Notes: generated by a model not told the origin, from the letters alone. 56,725 nt of DNA from an uncultured Mucilaginibacter sp. (GCF_946481715.1 NZ_CAMLOV010000011.1:1-56725), one strand, 5' to 3'; positions 8,165-17,075 are shown, counted from the stretch's first letter. Numbers and translations: made by a program.

Positions 8165-8821
8165 ATGTTAGACAAAACAGGAATAGCGAAACGCATCGCG
8201 AAAGAAATAAAGGACGGTTACTATGTAAACCTGGGCATTGGCATACCCACGCTGGTGGCCAATTACATCCCTGAAACAATGGATGTAGTGCTGCAATCAG
8301 AGAATGGCTTGCTGGGTATAGGCCCTTTCCCATGGGAAGGCGAGGAAGACCCGGATGTGATCAACGCAGGTAAACAAACCATTACCATGCTGCCTGGTTC
8401 GGCGGTGTTCGATTCGGCAATGAGTTTTGGGATGATCCGCTCCAAAAAGGTAAACCTCACCATCCTGGGTGCCATGGAAGTATCTGAGAATGGCGATATA
8501 GCCAACTGGAAGATTCCCGGTAAAATGGTAAAAGGCATGGGCGGCGCTATGGACCTGGTGGCATCTGCCGAAAACATTATTGTGGCCATGCAGCATGTAA
8601 ACAAAGCCGGCGAATCTAAACTGTTACCCAATTGCACGCTGCCTTTAACCGGCGTAAACTGCGTAAAAAAAATAGTGACCGAACTGGCCGTGCTGGATGT
8701 GTTACCCGGAGGTGGCTTTAAGCTGCTCGAGCGCGCACCCGGCGTAAGCGTGGAGGAAATAAAGGACGCTACAGCAGGGAAACTAATTATTGAAGGGGAG
8801 ATACCGGAAATGGTAATTTAA
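8165..8821 (+). CDS. scoB: 3-oxoacid CoA-transferase, subunit B
   Basis: Beta subunit, carrying the catalytic glutamate that forms the enzyme-CoA thioester. Seen: SENGLLGIG with Glu46, LGIGIPTL near 24-30, and GAMEVSENGDIANW. I start at ATG 8165 (MLDKTGIAKRIA). The frame runs further up to 8141, but those codons lie in the tail of the palindromic repeat and are not family-like. 218 residues fits the family. It works as a complex with the product of the upstream scoA. Confidence 0.92.
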   Translation: MLDKTGIAKRIAKEIKDGYYVNLGIGIPTLVANYIPETMDVVLQSENGLLGIGPFPWEGEEDPDVINAGKQTITMLPGSAVFDSAMSFGMIRSKKVNLTILGAMEVSENGDIANWKIPGKMVKGMGGAMDLVASAENIIVAMQHVNKAGESKLLPNCTLPLTGVNCVKKIVTELAVLDVLPGGGFKLLERAPGVSVEEIKDATAGKLIIEGEIPEMVI

Positions 8822-8834
8822 ATTTGAAGGGTTT

Positions 8835-8917
8835 TAATGTCGAATGATGAATTTCGAATTTCGGACGCCGAAGTTTACTTCATCATTCGATATTCAACAT
8901 TCGGTGTTCGATATTTC
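8835..8917. repeat. AT-rich palindromic repeat, family B copy 1
   Basis: Imperfect inverted repeat made of TCGAAT/ATTCGA words: the left half opens AATGTCGAATGATGAA, and the right half closes TTCGGTGTTCGATATT. It sits between scoB and rpe. Related copies lie at 28205-28246 and 29514-29596. Confidence 0.75.
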
Positions 8918-8958
8918 CAAAAAAAGCACTCATTCATTCTTTTTCATCCCACATCACC

Positions 8959-8966
8959 TATCTTTG
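8959..8966 (+). promoter_or_regulatory. -7 element of rpe
   Basis: TATCTTTG fits TAnnTTTG exactly and is 5 bp before the rpe ATG at 8972. It supports 8972 as the start over the longer in-frame reading from 8837, which would begin in the repeat. Confidence 0.6.
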
Positions 8967-8971
8967 CCGCC

Positions 8972-9628
8972 ATGAACCACCTGATAGCGCCATCCATATT
9001 AGCTGCCGATTTTGCAAACCTACAGCGCGATGTTGAAATGATGAACAACAGCGAGGCCGACTGGATGCATTTTGATGTAATGGACGGCATGTTTGTGCCC
9101 AATATTTCCTTTGGTTTCCCGCTGTTAAAGGCGGTAAAAAAGTACGCCACAAAACCGATTGATGTACACCTGATGATTGTTGACCCCGACCGGTACCTGA
9201 AAGCATTTGCTGAAGGCGGCGCCTACAGCATTACGGTGCATTACGAGGCCTGCCCGCATTTGCACCGCACGGTACAGGCCATAAAGGAACTGGGTTGCAA
9301 GGCTTCAGTAGCCATAAACCCGCATACACCTGTAGCTTTATTAAAAGATATTATTGCCGATTTGGATATGGTGTTAATAATGTCGGTAAATCCCGGCTTT
9401 GGCGCGCAAAAATTCATCCCGCATAGTTATACCAAAATAGCCGAGTTAAGGGAACTTGCAAAAAACGTTAATCCTAACCTGCTGGTAGAAGTTGACGGGG
9501 GAGTGGATATAACCAATGCCGAAAAGCTGTTGGCTGCGGGAGCCAATGTATTGGTGGCGGGTAATTCGGTGTTCTCGGCATCAAACCCTATGGCGGCTAT
9601 CGCTGATTTGAAACGGGTTAGCGTTTAA
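8972..9628 (+). CDS. rpe: Ribulose-phosphate 3-epimerase
   Basis: Interconverts ribulose 5-phosphate and xylulose 5-phosphate in the pentose phosphate pathway; a metal-dependent TIM barrel. Seen: LIAPSILAADF at the N-terminus, metal ligands in HFDVMDG and DVHLMI, the phosphate loop MSVNPGFGAQ, and VEVDGG. Start at ATG 8972, giving 218 residues, the normal length. An upstream in-frame ATG at 8837 adds 45 residues encoded by a palindromic repeat and is rejected. Nothing suggests an operon with its neighbours. Confidence 0.95.
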   Translation: MNHLIAPSILAADFANLQRDVEMMNNSEADWMHFDVMDGMFVPNISFGFPLLKAVKKYATKPIDVHLMIVDPDRYLKAFAEGGAYSITVHYEACPHLHRTVQAIKELGCKASVAINPHTPVALLKDIIADLDMVLIMSVNPGFGAQKFIPHSYTKIAELRELAKNVNPNLLVEVDGGVDITNAEKLLAAGANVLVAGNSVFSASNPMAAIADLKRVSV

Positions 9629-9686
9629 TTCTCCTTAACAGCCGCTTTCACTTGTCTTATGTCAACTTTTTCAAAAAATAATAAAA

Positions 9687-9702
9687 AAAGTCTACGGACT
9701 TT
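9687..9702. terminator. Short hairpin downstream of rpe
   Basis: AAAGTC-TACG-GACTTT (6-bp stem, four-base loop) preceded by an A run. It may be a weak terminator for rpe or part of the serC leader. The T-run after it is poor. Confidence 0.3.
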
Positions 9703-9776
9703 GTAGGAATTATTAACTTCGGCACTTCAAAATACAAAGTTGATAATCAAACATCAGCATTAAATAAACTCATAAT

Positions 9777-10844
9777 ATGAAACACAATTTCGGTGCCGGC
9801 CCCGGCATACTACCACACGAAGTTTTAAAACAGGCTGCAGCAGCAGTTATTGATTTTAATGGTACAGGTTTGTCTTTGCTCGAAATTTCGCACCGATCGG
9901 CGGAGTTTGAGGCGGTTTTAGACGAAGCTGTTAAACTGGTAAAAGAACTGTTTGAGGTTCCTGCGGGGTATTCTGTTCTGTTTTTACAGGGCGGCGCCAG
10001 CACGCAATTTGCTTTAGCTCCATACAATTTACTGCCCGAAGGTGGTAAGGCCGCGTACCTGGAAACAGGCGTTTGGGCAAACAAGGCGCTAAAAGAGGCA
10101 AAGTTTTTTGGCGAGGTACAGGTTGTTGCAACTTCCAAGGAAAGCAACTTTACTTATATCCCTAAAGATTACGAAATACCTGCCGATGCAGCCTATTTCC
10201 ACATCACATCAAATAACACTATTTACGGTACGCAGTTGAAACAATTCCCTGCATCACCTGTGCCGGTTGTTTGCGATATGTCGTCGGATATTTTTAGCCG
10301 TAAAGTAAACGTTGCCGATTTTGGTTTGATTTACGCCGGTGCGCAAAAGAACATGGGCCCCGCCGGTGTTACTTTGGTAATTGTTAAAGACGACCTGCTT
10401 GGTAAAACGGGCCGCAAAATACCGGCTATGTTTAACTACCAGGTACAGATAGAAGGTGGTTCGATGTACAATACGCCGCCATGCTTTGCTATCTACGTAT
10501 CCATGCTGACGCTTAACTGGCTGAAAGCAAAAGGTGGTGTTGAAGCTATCGAAAAAGAGAACGATGCGAAAGCAAAAGTGCTTTACGAAGAAATAGACCG
10601 CAACCCTTTCTTTAAAGCAGTTGCTGCTACCGAAGACCGCTCGCATATGAATGTTTGCTTTGTTGCCGCTAACCCCGAGCACGAAAAACCATTCCTGAAA
10701 CTGTGCGACGAAAAAGGCATCGTTGGTTTAAAAGGCCACAGGAGCGTAGGCGGTTTCCGCGCATCTATTTACAATGCATTGCCTATCACCAGCGTTTACG
10801 TGCTGATAGATGCCATGCAGGAGTTTGCTGAGAAAAATAAATAA
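9777..10844 (+). CDS. serC: Phosphoserine aminotransferase
   Basis: PLP enzyme that converts 3-phosphohydroxypyruvate and glutamate to phosphoserine and 2-oxoglutarate, the second step of serine synthesis. Seen: [11 protein letters not shown] at the N-terminus, EISHRS, FLQGGAS, and the PLP lysine in [12 protein letters not shown] near 185-196. The C-terminus carries [15 protein letters not shown]. 355 residues is the class IV norm. The serA gene follows in the same direction after an 84-bp gap filled by a tandem-unit palindrome. The pair makes steps one and two of the pathway; serB is not in the window. Confidence 0.96.
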   Translation: MKHNFGAGPGILPHEVLKQAAAAVIDFNGTGLSLLEISHRSAEFEAVLDEAVKLVKELFEVPAGYSVLFLQGGASTQFALAPYNLLPEGGKAAYLETGVWANKALKEAKFFGEVQVVATSKESNFTYIPKDYEIPADAAYFHITSNNTIYGTQLKQFPASPVPVVCDMSSDIFSRKVNVADFGLIYAGAQKNMGPAGVTLVIVKDDLLGKTGRKIPAMFNYQVQIEGGSMYNTPPCFAIYVSMLTLNWLKAKGGVEAIEKENDAKAKVLYEEIDRNPFFKAVAATEDRSHMNVCFVAANPEHEKPFLKLCDEKGIVGLKGHRSVGGFRASIYNALPITSVYVLIDAMQEFAEKNK

Positions 10845-10856
10845 CGAACTGTCATT

Positions 10857-10920
10857 AATCATTGAGTCATTGGGTCATTTTTAGAATGGCAATGACTCAA
10901 TGACCCAATGACCCAATGAT
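10857..10920. repeat. Palindrome built of 8-bp tandem units (family E)
   Basis: Left half contains ATTGAGTCATTGGGTCATT. The right half repeats CAATGACC/CAATGACT units four times and is its reverse complement. It occupies nearly all of the serC-serA gap, leaving 8 bp before the serA ATG. It can fold into a long hairpin in the joint transcript. Confidence 0.8.
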
Positions 10921-10928
10921 ATAAAACC

Positions 10929-11882
10929 ATGATCAAAATATTAGCCAATGACGGCATCGACCCGATAGGCAAAAAAATGTTAGAAGACGCGGGCTTTTTT
11001 GTTGAGACCAACAACATCCCGCAGGATGAGCTCCCTGTACGTTTGCAAGAGTTCGACGCGATAACCGTACGCAGTGCAACTAAGGTGCGTAAAGCCCTTA
11101 TCGACGCTGTTCCGGGCCTTAAACTGATAGGCCGTGGTGGCGTAGGCGTTGATAATATTGACGTGGAATATGCCAAGAGTAAAGGCATTGGCGTTTACAA
11201 CACGCCTGCATCTTCATCTTTATCTGTTGCCGAGCTGGTATTTGCGCAACTGTTTACCGGCGTGCGTTTCCTGCACGATAGTAACCGCAAAATGCCGGTT
11301 GATGGCGGCACTAAATTTAACGACCTGAAAAAGGCTTATGCCAAAGGTGTGGAGCTGCGCGGCAAAACCTTGGGTATAGTAGGCTTTGGCCGTATCGGCC
11401 GCGAGGTGGCTAAAATTGCTATCGGCGTAGGTATGGATGTTGTTGCTTATGATCTTTTCCCCTTCAATCCCGAAGTGGAGATTGTTTTAGGAACAGGTGG
11501 TACTAAGGTTAACGTAACCGTTAAAACAGCTACGCTTGATGAGATTATCAAAACTGCTGATTTTATTACCCTGCATACACCATTTATTGATAAAGCCCTG
11601 ATTGGTGCCGAAGAACTGGCGCAAATGAAAAAAGGCGTTCAGTTAATAAACATCTCCCGTGGTGGTTTAATTGACGAACTGGCATTGGTAGACGCATTGA
11701 ACAGCGGTCAGGTATCATACGCTGCCCTGGATGTGTTTGATAACGAACCAACTCCACGCGCAGAGATCCTGGCTCATCCAAAAATTTCGCTTACGCCGCA
11801 CATTGGTGCCGCTACTAACGAAGCGCAAGAGCGTATTGGTGTGGAACTGGCAAGCTTAATTATAGCACATTTTAAAGGATAG
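10929..11882 (+). CDS. serA: D-3-phosphoglycerate dehydrogenase, short form
   Basis: NAD-dependent oxidation of 3-phosphoglycerate, the first step of serine synthesis. Seen: the substrate domain with VRSATKVRK and GRGGVGVDNID, the Rossmann motif GIVGFGRIGREVA, the catalytic Arg in INISRGG and the catalytic His in TPHIGAAT. The protein stops at 317 residues and lacks the C-terminal ACT or ASB domains that give serine feedback in longer SerA types, so allosteric control by serine is not expected through those domains. A strong terminator follows the stop. Confidence 0.95.
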   Translation: MIKILANDGIDPIGKKMLEDAGFFVETNNIPQDELPVRLQEFDAITVRSATKVRKALIDAVPGLKLIGRGGVGVDNIDVEYAKSKGIGVYNTPASSSLSVAELVFAQLFTGVRFLHDSNRKMPVDGGTKFNDLKKAYAKGVELRGKTLGIVGFGRIGREVAKIAIGVGMDVVAYDLFPFNPEVEIVLGTGGTKVNVTVKTATLDEIIKTADFITLHTPFIDKALIGAEELAQMKKGVQLINISRGGLIDELALVDALNSGQVSYAALDVFDNEPTPRAEILAHPKISLTPHIGAATNEAQERIGVELASLIIAHFKG

Positions 11883-11898
11883 TTGTTAAAAATTCCAT

Positions 11899-11943
11899 AA
11901 AGAAAAAGGCTCATTGAAAAACTTCGATGGGCCTTTTTTCTTT
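11899..11943. terminator. Bidirectional intrinsic terminator after serA
   Basis: Stem GGCTCATTGAA / TTCGATGGGCC (with G-U pairs) around an AAAC loop, flanked by an A-run and a T-run (CTTTTTTC). It serves serA on plus and probably the DUF2911 gene on minus, which ends at 11965. Confidence 0.85.
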
Positions 11944-11964
11944 ATAAGTATTATGTTGAGCTAA

Positions 11965-12807
11965 TCACTTCTTTGCTTGCGCTATCACCTCGTTATTTAA
12001 ACGCACGTATTCATCAGATTTACCTTCCGTTGCTAATTTTACACCTTCCTGTGCCGTTGCAATGGCAGCTGCTTTATCACCTTTCTTTAACAGTATACGC
12101 GCCTTCCATAATTTAGGCACAAACGGTGGGATACCTTTGTCTTTCTCGAATTCGGTGGCCCATGCCAATGCCTTGGTTAGGTCTTTATTATTGTTGTAGT
12201 AATAAATTTCGGCTTCGTAATATGGTTTTTTGTCAGTTGCCATCGCCGAATCTATCCGCGCCATTACTTTAGCATCTATATCGGTAGCCATGTGGATGGT
12301 AAAGCCGCTGCGTTCCCACATCATTTTTAAATTGGCAGTAGTGGGCAATACGTTAACAAAGGCAAGCGTCATGGTTTCGGTTAAGGCCGAAAGGTGTTCA
12401 GCCTTAACTTTAAACCGTATAAAATCATCTGCTTGCTTATAAGCATATGCGCCCCATTGGTCAGGCTGCTTGCTTAAAATTATTGTCCATTCATTTTCAC
12501 CCGGGATGCTGAACAGGCCGTATTCGCCGGCCGGCACTTTATTGCCTTCCAATGTTACATCGTCGCTAAATTTTATAACGGTTGCCGAATTAGCGCCGGT
12601 GCGCCATACAGCACCATAAGGCTCCAGCCCGCCGAATATTTTACGCCCTTTTACATTAGGGCGTGAGTAAGTTAAGGTGATTTTGCCAAGGCCAAAACCT
12701 TGTTGAATGGTTTGGGCCGAACTCGGTTGAGGTGTTAACTGGGCATAGCTGCTTAAGGTTACACATAACAATGCGCAGGCAAGAGCAAGGGTGTTTGTTT
12801 TTTTCAT
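11965..12807 (-). CDS. DUF2911 exported protein
   Basis: Secreted or periplasmic protein with a clear signal peptide (residues 1-22, cleaved near SYAQ). The DUF2911 domain follows (about 30-175): SSAQTIQQGFGLGKITLTYSRP, WRTGANSATVIKF, VPAGEYGLFSIP and WGAYAYK are the family's hallmark segments. The C-terminal part (about 190-280) looks helical, with TPR-like spacing (KAWKARILLKKGDKAAAIATA-type), probably a protein-contact module. The family is common in Bacteroidota; its biochemical role is unknown. It stands alone, divergent from the DinB gene. Confidence 0.85.
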   Translation of the reverse strand: MKKTNTLALACALLCVTLSSYAQLTPQPSSAQTIQQGFGLGKITLTYSRPNVKGRKIFGGLEPYGAVWRTGANSATVIKFSDDVTLEGNKVPAGEYGLFSIPGENEWTIILSKQPDQWGAYAYKQADDFIRFKVKAEHLSALTETMTLAFVNVLPTTANLKMMWERSGFTIHMATDIDAKVMARIDSAMATDKKPYYEAEIYYYNNNKDLTKALAWATEFEKDKGIPPFVPKLWKARILLKKGDKAAAIATAQEGVKLATEGKSDEYVRLNNEVIAQAKK

Positions 12808-12878
12808 GGTTTATGAGGTTTATGGAGCTAAGATATTAAAAATGCGACGACGACGAGCTGCATCATATTCAGATTTCT

Positions 12879-12911
12879 TTTGTAAAGCTTAACCGCTTTT
12901 TCCTATCTTGC
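12879..12911 (+). promoter_or_regulatory. Promoter of the DinB-family gene
   Basis: TTTG at 12879-12882, a 21-bp spacer, then TATCTTGC at 12904-12911 (one mismatch to TAnnTTTG), 20 bp before the ATG at 12932. Confidence 0.45.
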
Positions 12912-12931
12912 AAATAACCTACTGAAAACCA

Positions 12932-13465
12932 ATGCGAATTATCCAGCCACCCAAACCGGGCGATTACCCGCCGTATGCCGAAATGTATATGAAGCTGATA
13001 CCCACCGACGGGATGGTGCTGAAATACCTGCAGAACAATTTTTACCGGGTAAAAGAACTCATCTACTCGCTGCCCGAAGCAACGCTGTACCACCGCTATG
13101 CGCCCGGCAAATGGAGCATTAAGGAAACGCTGGTACATATTATAGATGATGAGCGCATCTTTGCTTACCGCGCCCTGCGCTTTGCCCGTAACGAGCAGCA
13201 GAACCTTATAGGGTTCGACCAGGACAGTTACGCTAAATACTCGGGTGCTGATAAACGCGACCTGGATAACATCTTTGACGAATACGAAGCCGTGCGGCTG
13301 GCTACCGTAGCCTTATTTAACGGATTACCCGAGGAGGCTTTCGACAGGATGGGGCATGGCACCGGTACTGCAAATGATGCCACCGTACGCGCACTGGCCT
13401 ACCACATAGCCGGCCACGAAATGCACCACTACTTTTTAATAAAGAATAAGTATTTGAGGATGTAA
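12932..13465 (+). CDS. DinB-family protein
   Basis: Four-helix-bundle protein of the DinB/YfiT superfamily, often metal-binding with thiol-transferase or damage-related roles. Seen: the first ligand His69 in KWSIKETLVHIIDDE, and the pair His162/His166 in HIAGHEMHHYF, matching the usual three-His site. At 177 residues it has the normal length. The family name comes from damage-inducible B. subtilis genes, but most members are uncharacterised, and no LexA box is visible here. The small exported protein on the other strand ends 5 bp beyond its stop. Confidence 0.85.
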   Translation: MRIIQPPKPGDYPPYAEMYMKLIPTDGMVLKYLQNNFYRVKELIYSLPEATLYHRYAPGKWSIKETLVHIIDDERIFAYRALRFARNEQQNLIGFDQDSYAKYSGADKRDLDNIFDEYEAVRLATVALFNGLPEEAFDRMGHGTGTANDATVRALAYHIAGHEMHHYFLIKNKYLRM

Positions 13466-13469
13466 TGCA

Positions 13470-13985
13470 CTATTTGATTATCCTAAAATAGACTTTATTA
13501 GAACTGTTGTTGTAATATCTAACCACCAACCCGTAAGTACCCGGCGAAAGTGTATTGTAGTCTTTGGATTTAAGCATTACAACATCTTTTAAATAATACG
13601 TCTTAATTAAAGTTTCCAGCGGGAAAATCGAAATAATCTCGCCGCTTTTTTCTAATTCTTTTTGGCTGTAAAGACGCGAAGACAAGAGATTTTTATTAGC
13701 GACTTCGCTCAGGTCATTTCCTCGTTCATCAGTTACCATAAACCAGGTTTCCCAGGGCGTACTTCTGTTGCGTTTGTTATAGGTTATTTTCTGTAAATAG
13801 CTCATTTGATTTGATATCTGAACCTGCACTTTTACACTATCGCTTTTTTTTAAAACCTGTTGTCCTATCATTATATGCACACTTAATTTCGGGAAACCTA
13901 AGGGCGTCCTGTCGTACATTATATTTTGAGCCTTCGAGGATTTTATCAATAGTGTGAGTAATAATATAAGGTATAGTTTAGGCAT
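13470..13985 (-). CDS. Exported hypothetical protein (beta-rich)
   Basis: Not recognised. Signal peptide at 1-19 (KLYLILLLTLLIKSSKA, cleaved before Gln). The mature part has alternating hydrophobic strands (SVKVQVQISN, GTYGLVVRYYN, KVYFRII) typical of an Ig-like or beta-sandwich periplasmic domain, with the wording of 'intracellular proteinase inhibitor/BsuPI-like' extracellular folds. That resemblance is weak and I do not assign it. Monocistronic, convergent with the DinB gene. Confidence 0.65.
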   Translation of the reverse strand: MPKLYLILLLTLLIKSSKAQNIMYDRTPLGFPKLSVHIMIGQQVLKKSDSVKVQVQISNQMSYLQKITYNKRNRSTPWETWFMVTDERGNDLSEVANKNLLSSRLYSQKELEKSGEIISIFPLETLIKTYYLKDVVMLKSKDYNTLSPGTYGLVVRYYNNSSNKVYFRIIK

Positions 13986-14066
13986 GGTAGCTATGGTTTA
14001 TGGTTAGGTAATATTAACTAAAAAGCTTAATAGTAAAAAGACTTTTCTAACTGTTGTATAAAATCC

Positions 14067-14074
14067 TATTTTTG
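14067..14074 (+). promoter_or_regulatory. -7 element of the thrS operon
   Basis: TATTTTTG matches TAnnTTTG exactly, 74 bp before the thrS ATG. The long leader between them holds a stem-loop (14085-14106). Confidence 0.6.
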
Positions 14075-14084
14075 CGCTAAATGT

Positions 14085-14106
14085 AAATCACGTTAGTATG
14101 TGATTT
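14085..14106 (+). promoter_or_regulatory. Stem-loop in the thrS leader
   Basis: AAATCAC (14085-14091) and GTGATTT (14100-14106) pair perfectly around an 8-base loop, GTTAGTAT. It begins about 10 bases after the -7 box, so it would be the 5' end of the mRNA. It may stabilise the message or bind a regulator; ThrS autoregulation through leader hairpins is known in E. coli, but this is not shown here. Confidence 0.4.
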
Positions 14107-14148
14107 TTATCGTCCATTATTTTATTAACTTTTAAATCATAGTTGTAG

Positions 14149-16074
14149 ATGATTAGTATTACACTTCCTGATGGTTCCGTTCGTCAGTACGACAAGGGAA
14201 TCACTGCCATGCAGATAGCGTTGTCTATCTCCGAAGGTTTGGCACGTAACGTATTGGCCGCCGAAGTAAATGGCGAAGTATGGGATGCCAGCCGCCCAAT
14301 CGATGAAGATTCATCCGTAAAATTATTAACCTGGAACGACCCTAAAGGTAAATCAACCTACTGGCACTCATCGGCACACTTGCTGGCTGAGGCTTTGGAA
14401 GCCTTGTATCCTGGTACCAAATTTGGTATTGGCCCCGCCATCGAAACCGGTTTTTATTACGATGTGGATTTTGGCGACAAAACCCTTTCGTCCGACGATT
14501 TCAAGAAAATCGAGGATAAGATGATCGAACTGGCGAAAGCCAAAAACGAGTATATCCGCAAACCGGTAAGCAAAGCCGACGCGATTGAATATTTTACCGA
14601 AAAAGGGGATGAGTATAAACTCGACCTGATAAAAGACCTGCCTGATGGCGGCATAACTTTTTATACACAAGGTAAGTTTACCGACCTGTGCCGCGGGCCG
14701 CATATCCCTAACACAGGCTTTGTAAAGGCAGCCAAGCTAATGAGCCTTGCCGGTGCCTACTGGCGCGGCGATGAGAGCCGTAAGCAGCTTACACGCATCT
14801 ACGGGGTAACTTTCCCTAAGGCAAGCGAGCTTACCGAATATTTACATGTAATAGAGGAAGCCAAAAAACGCGACCACCGCAAATTGGGCAAAGAACTCGA
14901 GTTGTTTGCTTTTAGCGAAAAAGTTGGCATGGGCTTACCGTTGTGGCTGCCAAAAGGCACCGCCCTGCGCGAGCGCCTGCAAAACTTCCTGCAAAAAGCA
15001 CAGGTGAAAGCCGGTTACGAGCAAGTGATGACCCCGCACATTGGGCATAAAAACCTGTATGTAACATCGGGGCATTACGAAAAATATGGCGCGGATTCTT
15101 TCCAGCCCATCCGTACCCCGCAGGAAGGGGAGGAGTTCTTCCTGAAACCGATGAACTGCCCGCATCACTGCGAGATATATAAAACAAAACCACGGTCGTA
15201 TAAGGACCTGCCCGTTCGTTTGGCGGAGTTTGGTACGGTATACCGTTACGAGCAAAGCGGCGAGCTGCATGGCTTAACCCGTGTGCGTGGCTTTACACAG
15301 GATGATGCCCACTTGTTTTGCCGGCCCGACCAGGTAAAGGATGAGTTTAAAAAGGTTATCGATCTGGTATTATACGTATTTAAAGCCCTGGGTTTTGAAA
15401 ACTATACTGCACAGGTATCCCTGCGCGACCCGGAAAATAAAACCAAATATATCGGTACCGATGAGAATTGGGCTTTGGCCGAATCTGCCATTATAGAAGC
15501 TGCTGCCGAAAAAGATTTGTCAACTGTAGTAGAACTGGGCGAGGCTGCCTTTTATGGCCCCAAGCTGGATTTTATGGTGAAGGATGCCCTTGGCCGCAAA
15601 TGGCAATTGGGTACCATCCAGGTAGATTATAACCTGCCCGAGCGTTTCGAGCTGGAATACACCGGCAGCGATAACCAAAAGCACCGCCCGGTAATGATCC
15701 ACCGTGCGCCGTTTGGCTCGATGGAGCGCTTTATCGCCGTACTGATCGAACATTGTGCGGGTAATTTCCCGCTGTGGTTGTCGCCGGAGCAGTTTATTAT
15801 CCTCCCGATATCGGAAAAGTATGAAGATTATGCAAAAAAACTTTCAGATGAGTTAAAAGATTCCGATATTTGCGGGCTAATTGATTTCAGAGATGAAAAG
15901 ATCGGTCGCAAAATACGCGACGCTGAAGTCAAAAAGATCCCATACATGCTTATTGTGGGCGAAAAAGAAGCCGCCGAAGGGCAGGTTTCTGTTCGTAAAC
16001 ACGGGCAGGGCGATTTGGGAAGCATGAGCATTGAAGAATTTAAACAACAAATAATTAAAGAAATAACAGTATAA
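14149..16074 (+). CDS. thrS: Threonyl-tRNA synthetase
   Basis: Charges tRNA-Thr. Seen in order: TGS domain (1-60), the editing/SAD domain with the [18 protein letters not shown] HxxxH ([11 protein letters not shown] near 65), [12 protein letters not shown] near 180-191, class II core motifs ([24 protein letters not shown] with the zinc-binding Cys, [22 protein letters not shown] motif 2, GSMERF motif 3), and the anticodon-binding domain from about 545. 641 residues is the full-length bacterial form. It heads the thrS-infC-rpmI-rplT unit, a classic gene order. Confidence 0.97.
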   Translation: MISITLPDGSVRQYDKGITAMQIALSISEGLARNVLAAEVNGEVWDASRPIDEDSSVKLLTWNDPKGKSTYWHSSAHLLAEALEALYPGTKFGIGPAIETGFYYDVDFGDKTLSSDDFKKIEDKMIELAKAKNEYIRKPVSKADAIEYFTEKGDEYKLDLIKDLPDGGITFYTQGKFTDLCRGPHIPNTGFVKAAKLMSLAGAYWRGDESRKQLTRIYGVTFPKASELTEYLHVIEEAKKRDHRKLGKELELFAFSEKVGMGLPLWLPKGTALRERLQNFLQKAQVKAGYEQVMTPHIGHKNLYVTSGHYEKYGADSFQPIRTPQEGEEFFLKPMNCPHHCEIYKTKPRSYKDLPVRLAEFGTVYRYEQSGELHGLTRVRGFTQDDAHLFCRPDQVKDEFKKVIDLVLYVFKALGFENYTAQVSLRDPENKTKYIGTDENWALAESAIIEAAAEKDLSTVVELGEAAFYGPKLDFMVKDALGRKWQLGTIQVDYNLPERFELEYTGSDNQKHRPVMIHRAPFGSMERFIAVLIEHCAGNFPLWLSPEQFIILPISEKYEDYAKKLSDELKDSDICGLIDFRDEKIGRKIRDAEVKKIPYMLIVGEKEAAEGQVSVRKHGQGDLGSMSIEEFKQQIIKEITV

Positions 16075-16075
16075 C

Positions 16076-16642
16076 TTGGCTTTAAACAAACCTTTCAACA
16101 GAGGACCAAGGCTCCCTTTTAAGAAAAAAGAAGCCGAACATAATATCAATCAGTTCATTAGGGCTCAGGAAGTGCGCCTTGTAGGTGACAACGTTGAGCA
16201 GGGTATCTTCTCGTTAAGAGATGCTTTGGCCATAGCCCAGGAACAAGAGCTTGACTTAGTTGAGATCTCCCCGAACGCTAACCCGCCAGTTTGTAAAGTA
16301 ACAGACTATAACAAGTTTATTTACGAGCAAAAAAAGAAGCTTAAAGAGATAAAAAGCAACGCCAAGCAAACTGTAATTAAAGAGATCCGTTTCGGGCCGA
16401 ATACTGATGACCATGATTTCAACTTCAAGCTGAAACATGCTACCAATTTTTTGGAAGCCGGCGAAAAGGTGAGAGCATACGTGCATTTTAAAGGCCGTGC
16501 CATTGTGTACAAGGAGCAGGGCGAAATATTGCTGCTGCGTTTTGCACAGGCTTTAGAAGAAGTTGGCAAGGTAGAGCAATTGCCAAAGCTGGAAGGAAAG
16601 CGGATGTTTTTAACCGTGGCACCAAAGGCGCCTAAGAAATAG
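16076..16642 (+). CDS. infC: Translation initiation factor IF-3
   Basis: Binds the 30S subunit and proofreads the start codon. Seen: N-domain [17 protein letters not shown] and [24 protein letters not shown], linker [12 protein letters not shown], and C-domain [19 protein letters not shown] segment, then AYVHFKGR. The start is TTG at 16076, one base after the thrS stop; no ATG is in frame until near the C-terminus. In E. coli infC starts with the rare AUU, which lets IF-3 limit its own synthesis. A non-ATG start here fits the same logic, though that is inference. 188 residues. Confidence 0.96.
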   Translation: MALNKPFNRGPRLPFKKKEAEHNINQFIRAQEVRLVGDNVEQGIFSLRDALAIAQEQELDLVEISPNANPPVCKVTDYNKFIYEQKKKLKEIKSNAKQTVIKEIRFGPNTDDHDFNFKLKHATNFLEAGEKVRAYVHFKGRAIVYKEQGEILLLRFAQALEEVGKVEQLPKLEGKRMFLTVAPKAPKK

Positions 16643-16780
16643 ATTTGAGATGTTAGATATGAGATATGAGATTTTAATTTCGTACTCCTCTAACAAGTAA
16701 TAGAGTACAAACCCGGGAAATGAAATATGCCGGTGCGGGGAGTTTCCTTCTCACATCTCATATCTCAAATCTCACATCTT
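16642..16780. repeat. Inverted GAGATATGAGA-type repeat flanking the infC-rpmI gap (family F)
   Basis: Left arm 16642-16674 is made of GAGAT(G/A)T words (AGATTTGAGATG, GATATGAGATATGAG). The right arm 16750-16780 has the complementary CTCATATCTCAAATCTC. They enclose about 75 bases that carry the TAGAGTACAAA motif. Such a long-range stem would form in the operon mRNA between infC and rpmI. Confidence 0.7.
16691..16711 (+). promoter_or_regulatory. Motif before rpmI shared with the rpmI-rplT gap (copy 1)
   Basis: TAACAAGTAATAGAGTACAA and the next A; 11 bases TAGAGTACAAA are identical to copy 2 at 17014-17035. Here GTACTC at 16682-16687 can pair with GAGTAC in the motif to form a hairpin. A candidate ribosomal-protein autoregulatory site. 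Confidence 0.4.
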
Positions 16781-16797
16781 AATAAATAAATAGAGTT

Positions 16798-16998
16798 ATG
16801 CCAAAAATGAAAACCAATTCCAGTGCAAAAAAGCGCTTTAAGCTTACTGGAACCGGTAAAATTGCCCGTAAAAACGCATACAAAAGCCACATCTTAACCA
16901 AGATGTCGACCAAGCGTAAACGTAACTTAGGCCACACCAGCTTAGTATCTAATGCTGACTTAGGTAACGTTAAACGTATGCTTTGTATCGGAAAGTAA
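16798..16998 (+). CDS. rpmI: Ribosomal protein L35
   Basis: Small basic 50S protein of 66 residues. Seen: [20 protein letters not shown], then [17 protein letters not shown] and KRKRNLGH, all typical of bL35. Between infC and rplT as in most bacteria. The 155-bp gap upstream holds the family F inverted repeat and a motif shared with the next gap, so expression relative to infC may be separately tuned. Confidence 0.97.
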   Translation: MPKMKTNSSAKKRFKLTGTGKIARKNAYKSHILTKMSTKRKRNLGHTSLVSNADLGNVKRMLCIGK

Positions 16999-17013
16999 TT
17001 TACACAGATTTTT

Positions 17014-17035
17014 TAACCAGGTATTAGAGTACAAA
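17014..17035 (+). promoter_or_regulatory. Motif before rplT shared with the infC-rpmI gap (copy 2)
   Basis: Reads TAACCAGGTATTAGAGTACA then AA; aligns with copy 1 at 16691-16711 with one inserted G and two substitutions. It lies 41 bases before the rplT ATG. No second hairpin arm is evident for this copy. Confidence 0.35.
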
Positions 17036-17075
17036 AGCTCCCTAACCGGACACTCACTACCAAAAACAACAACAC

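Noticed and set aside
8837..8971. 45-residue N-terminal extension of rpe
   Set aside because: Encoded by a palindromic repeat, and the -7 box TATCTTTG lies between it and ATG 8972.
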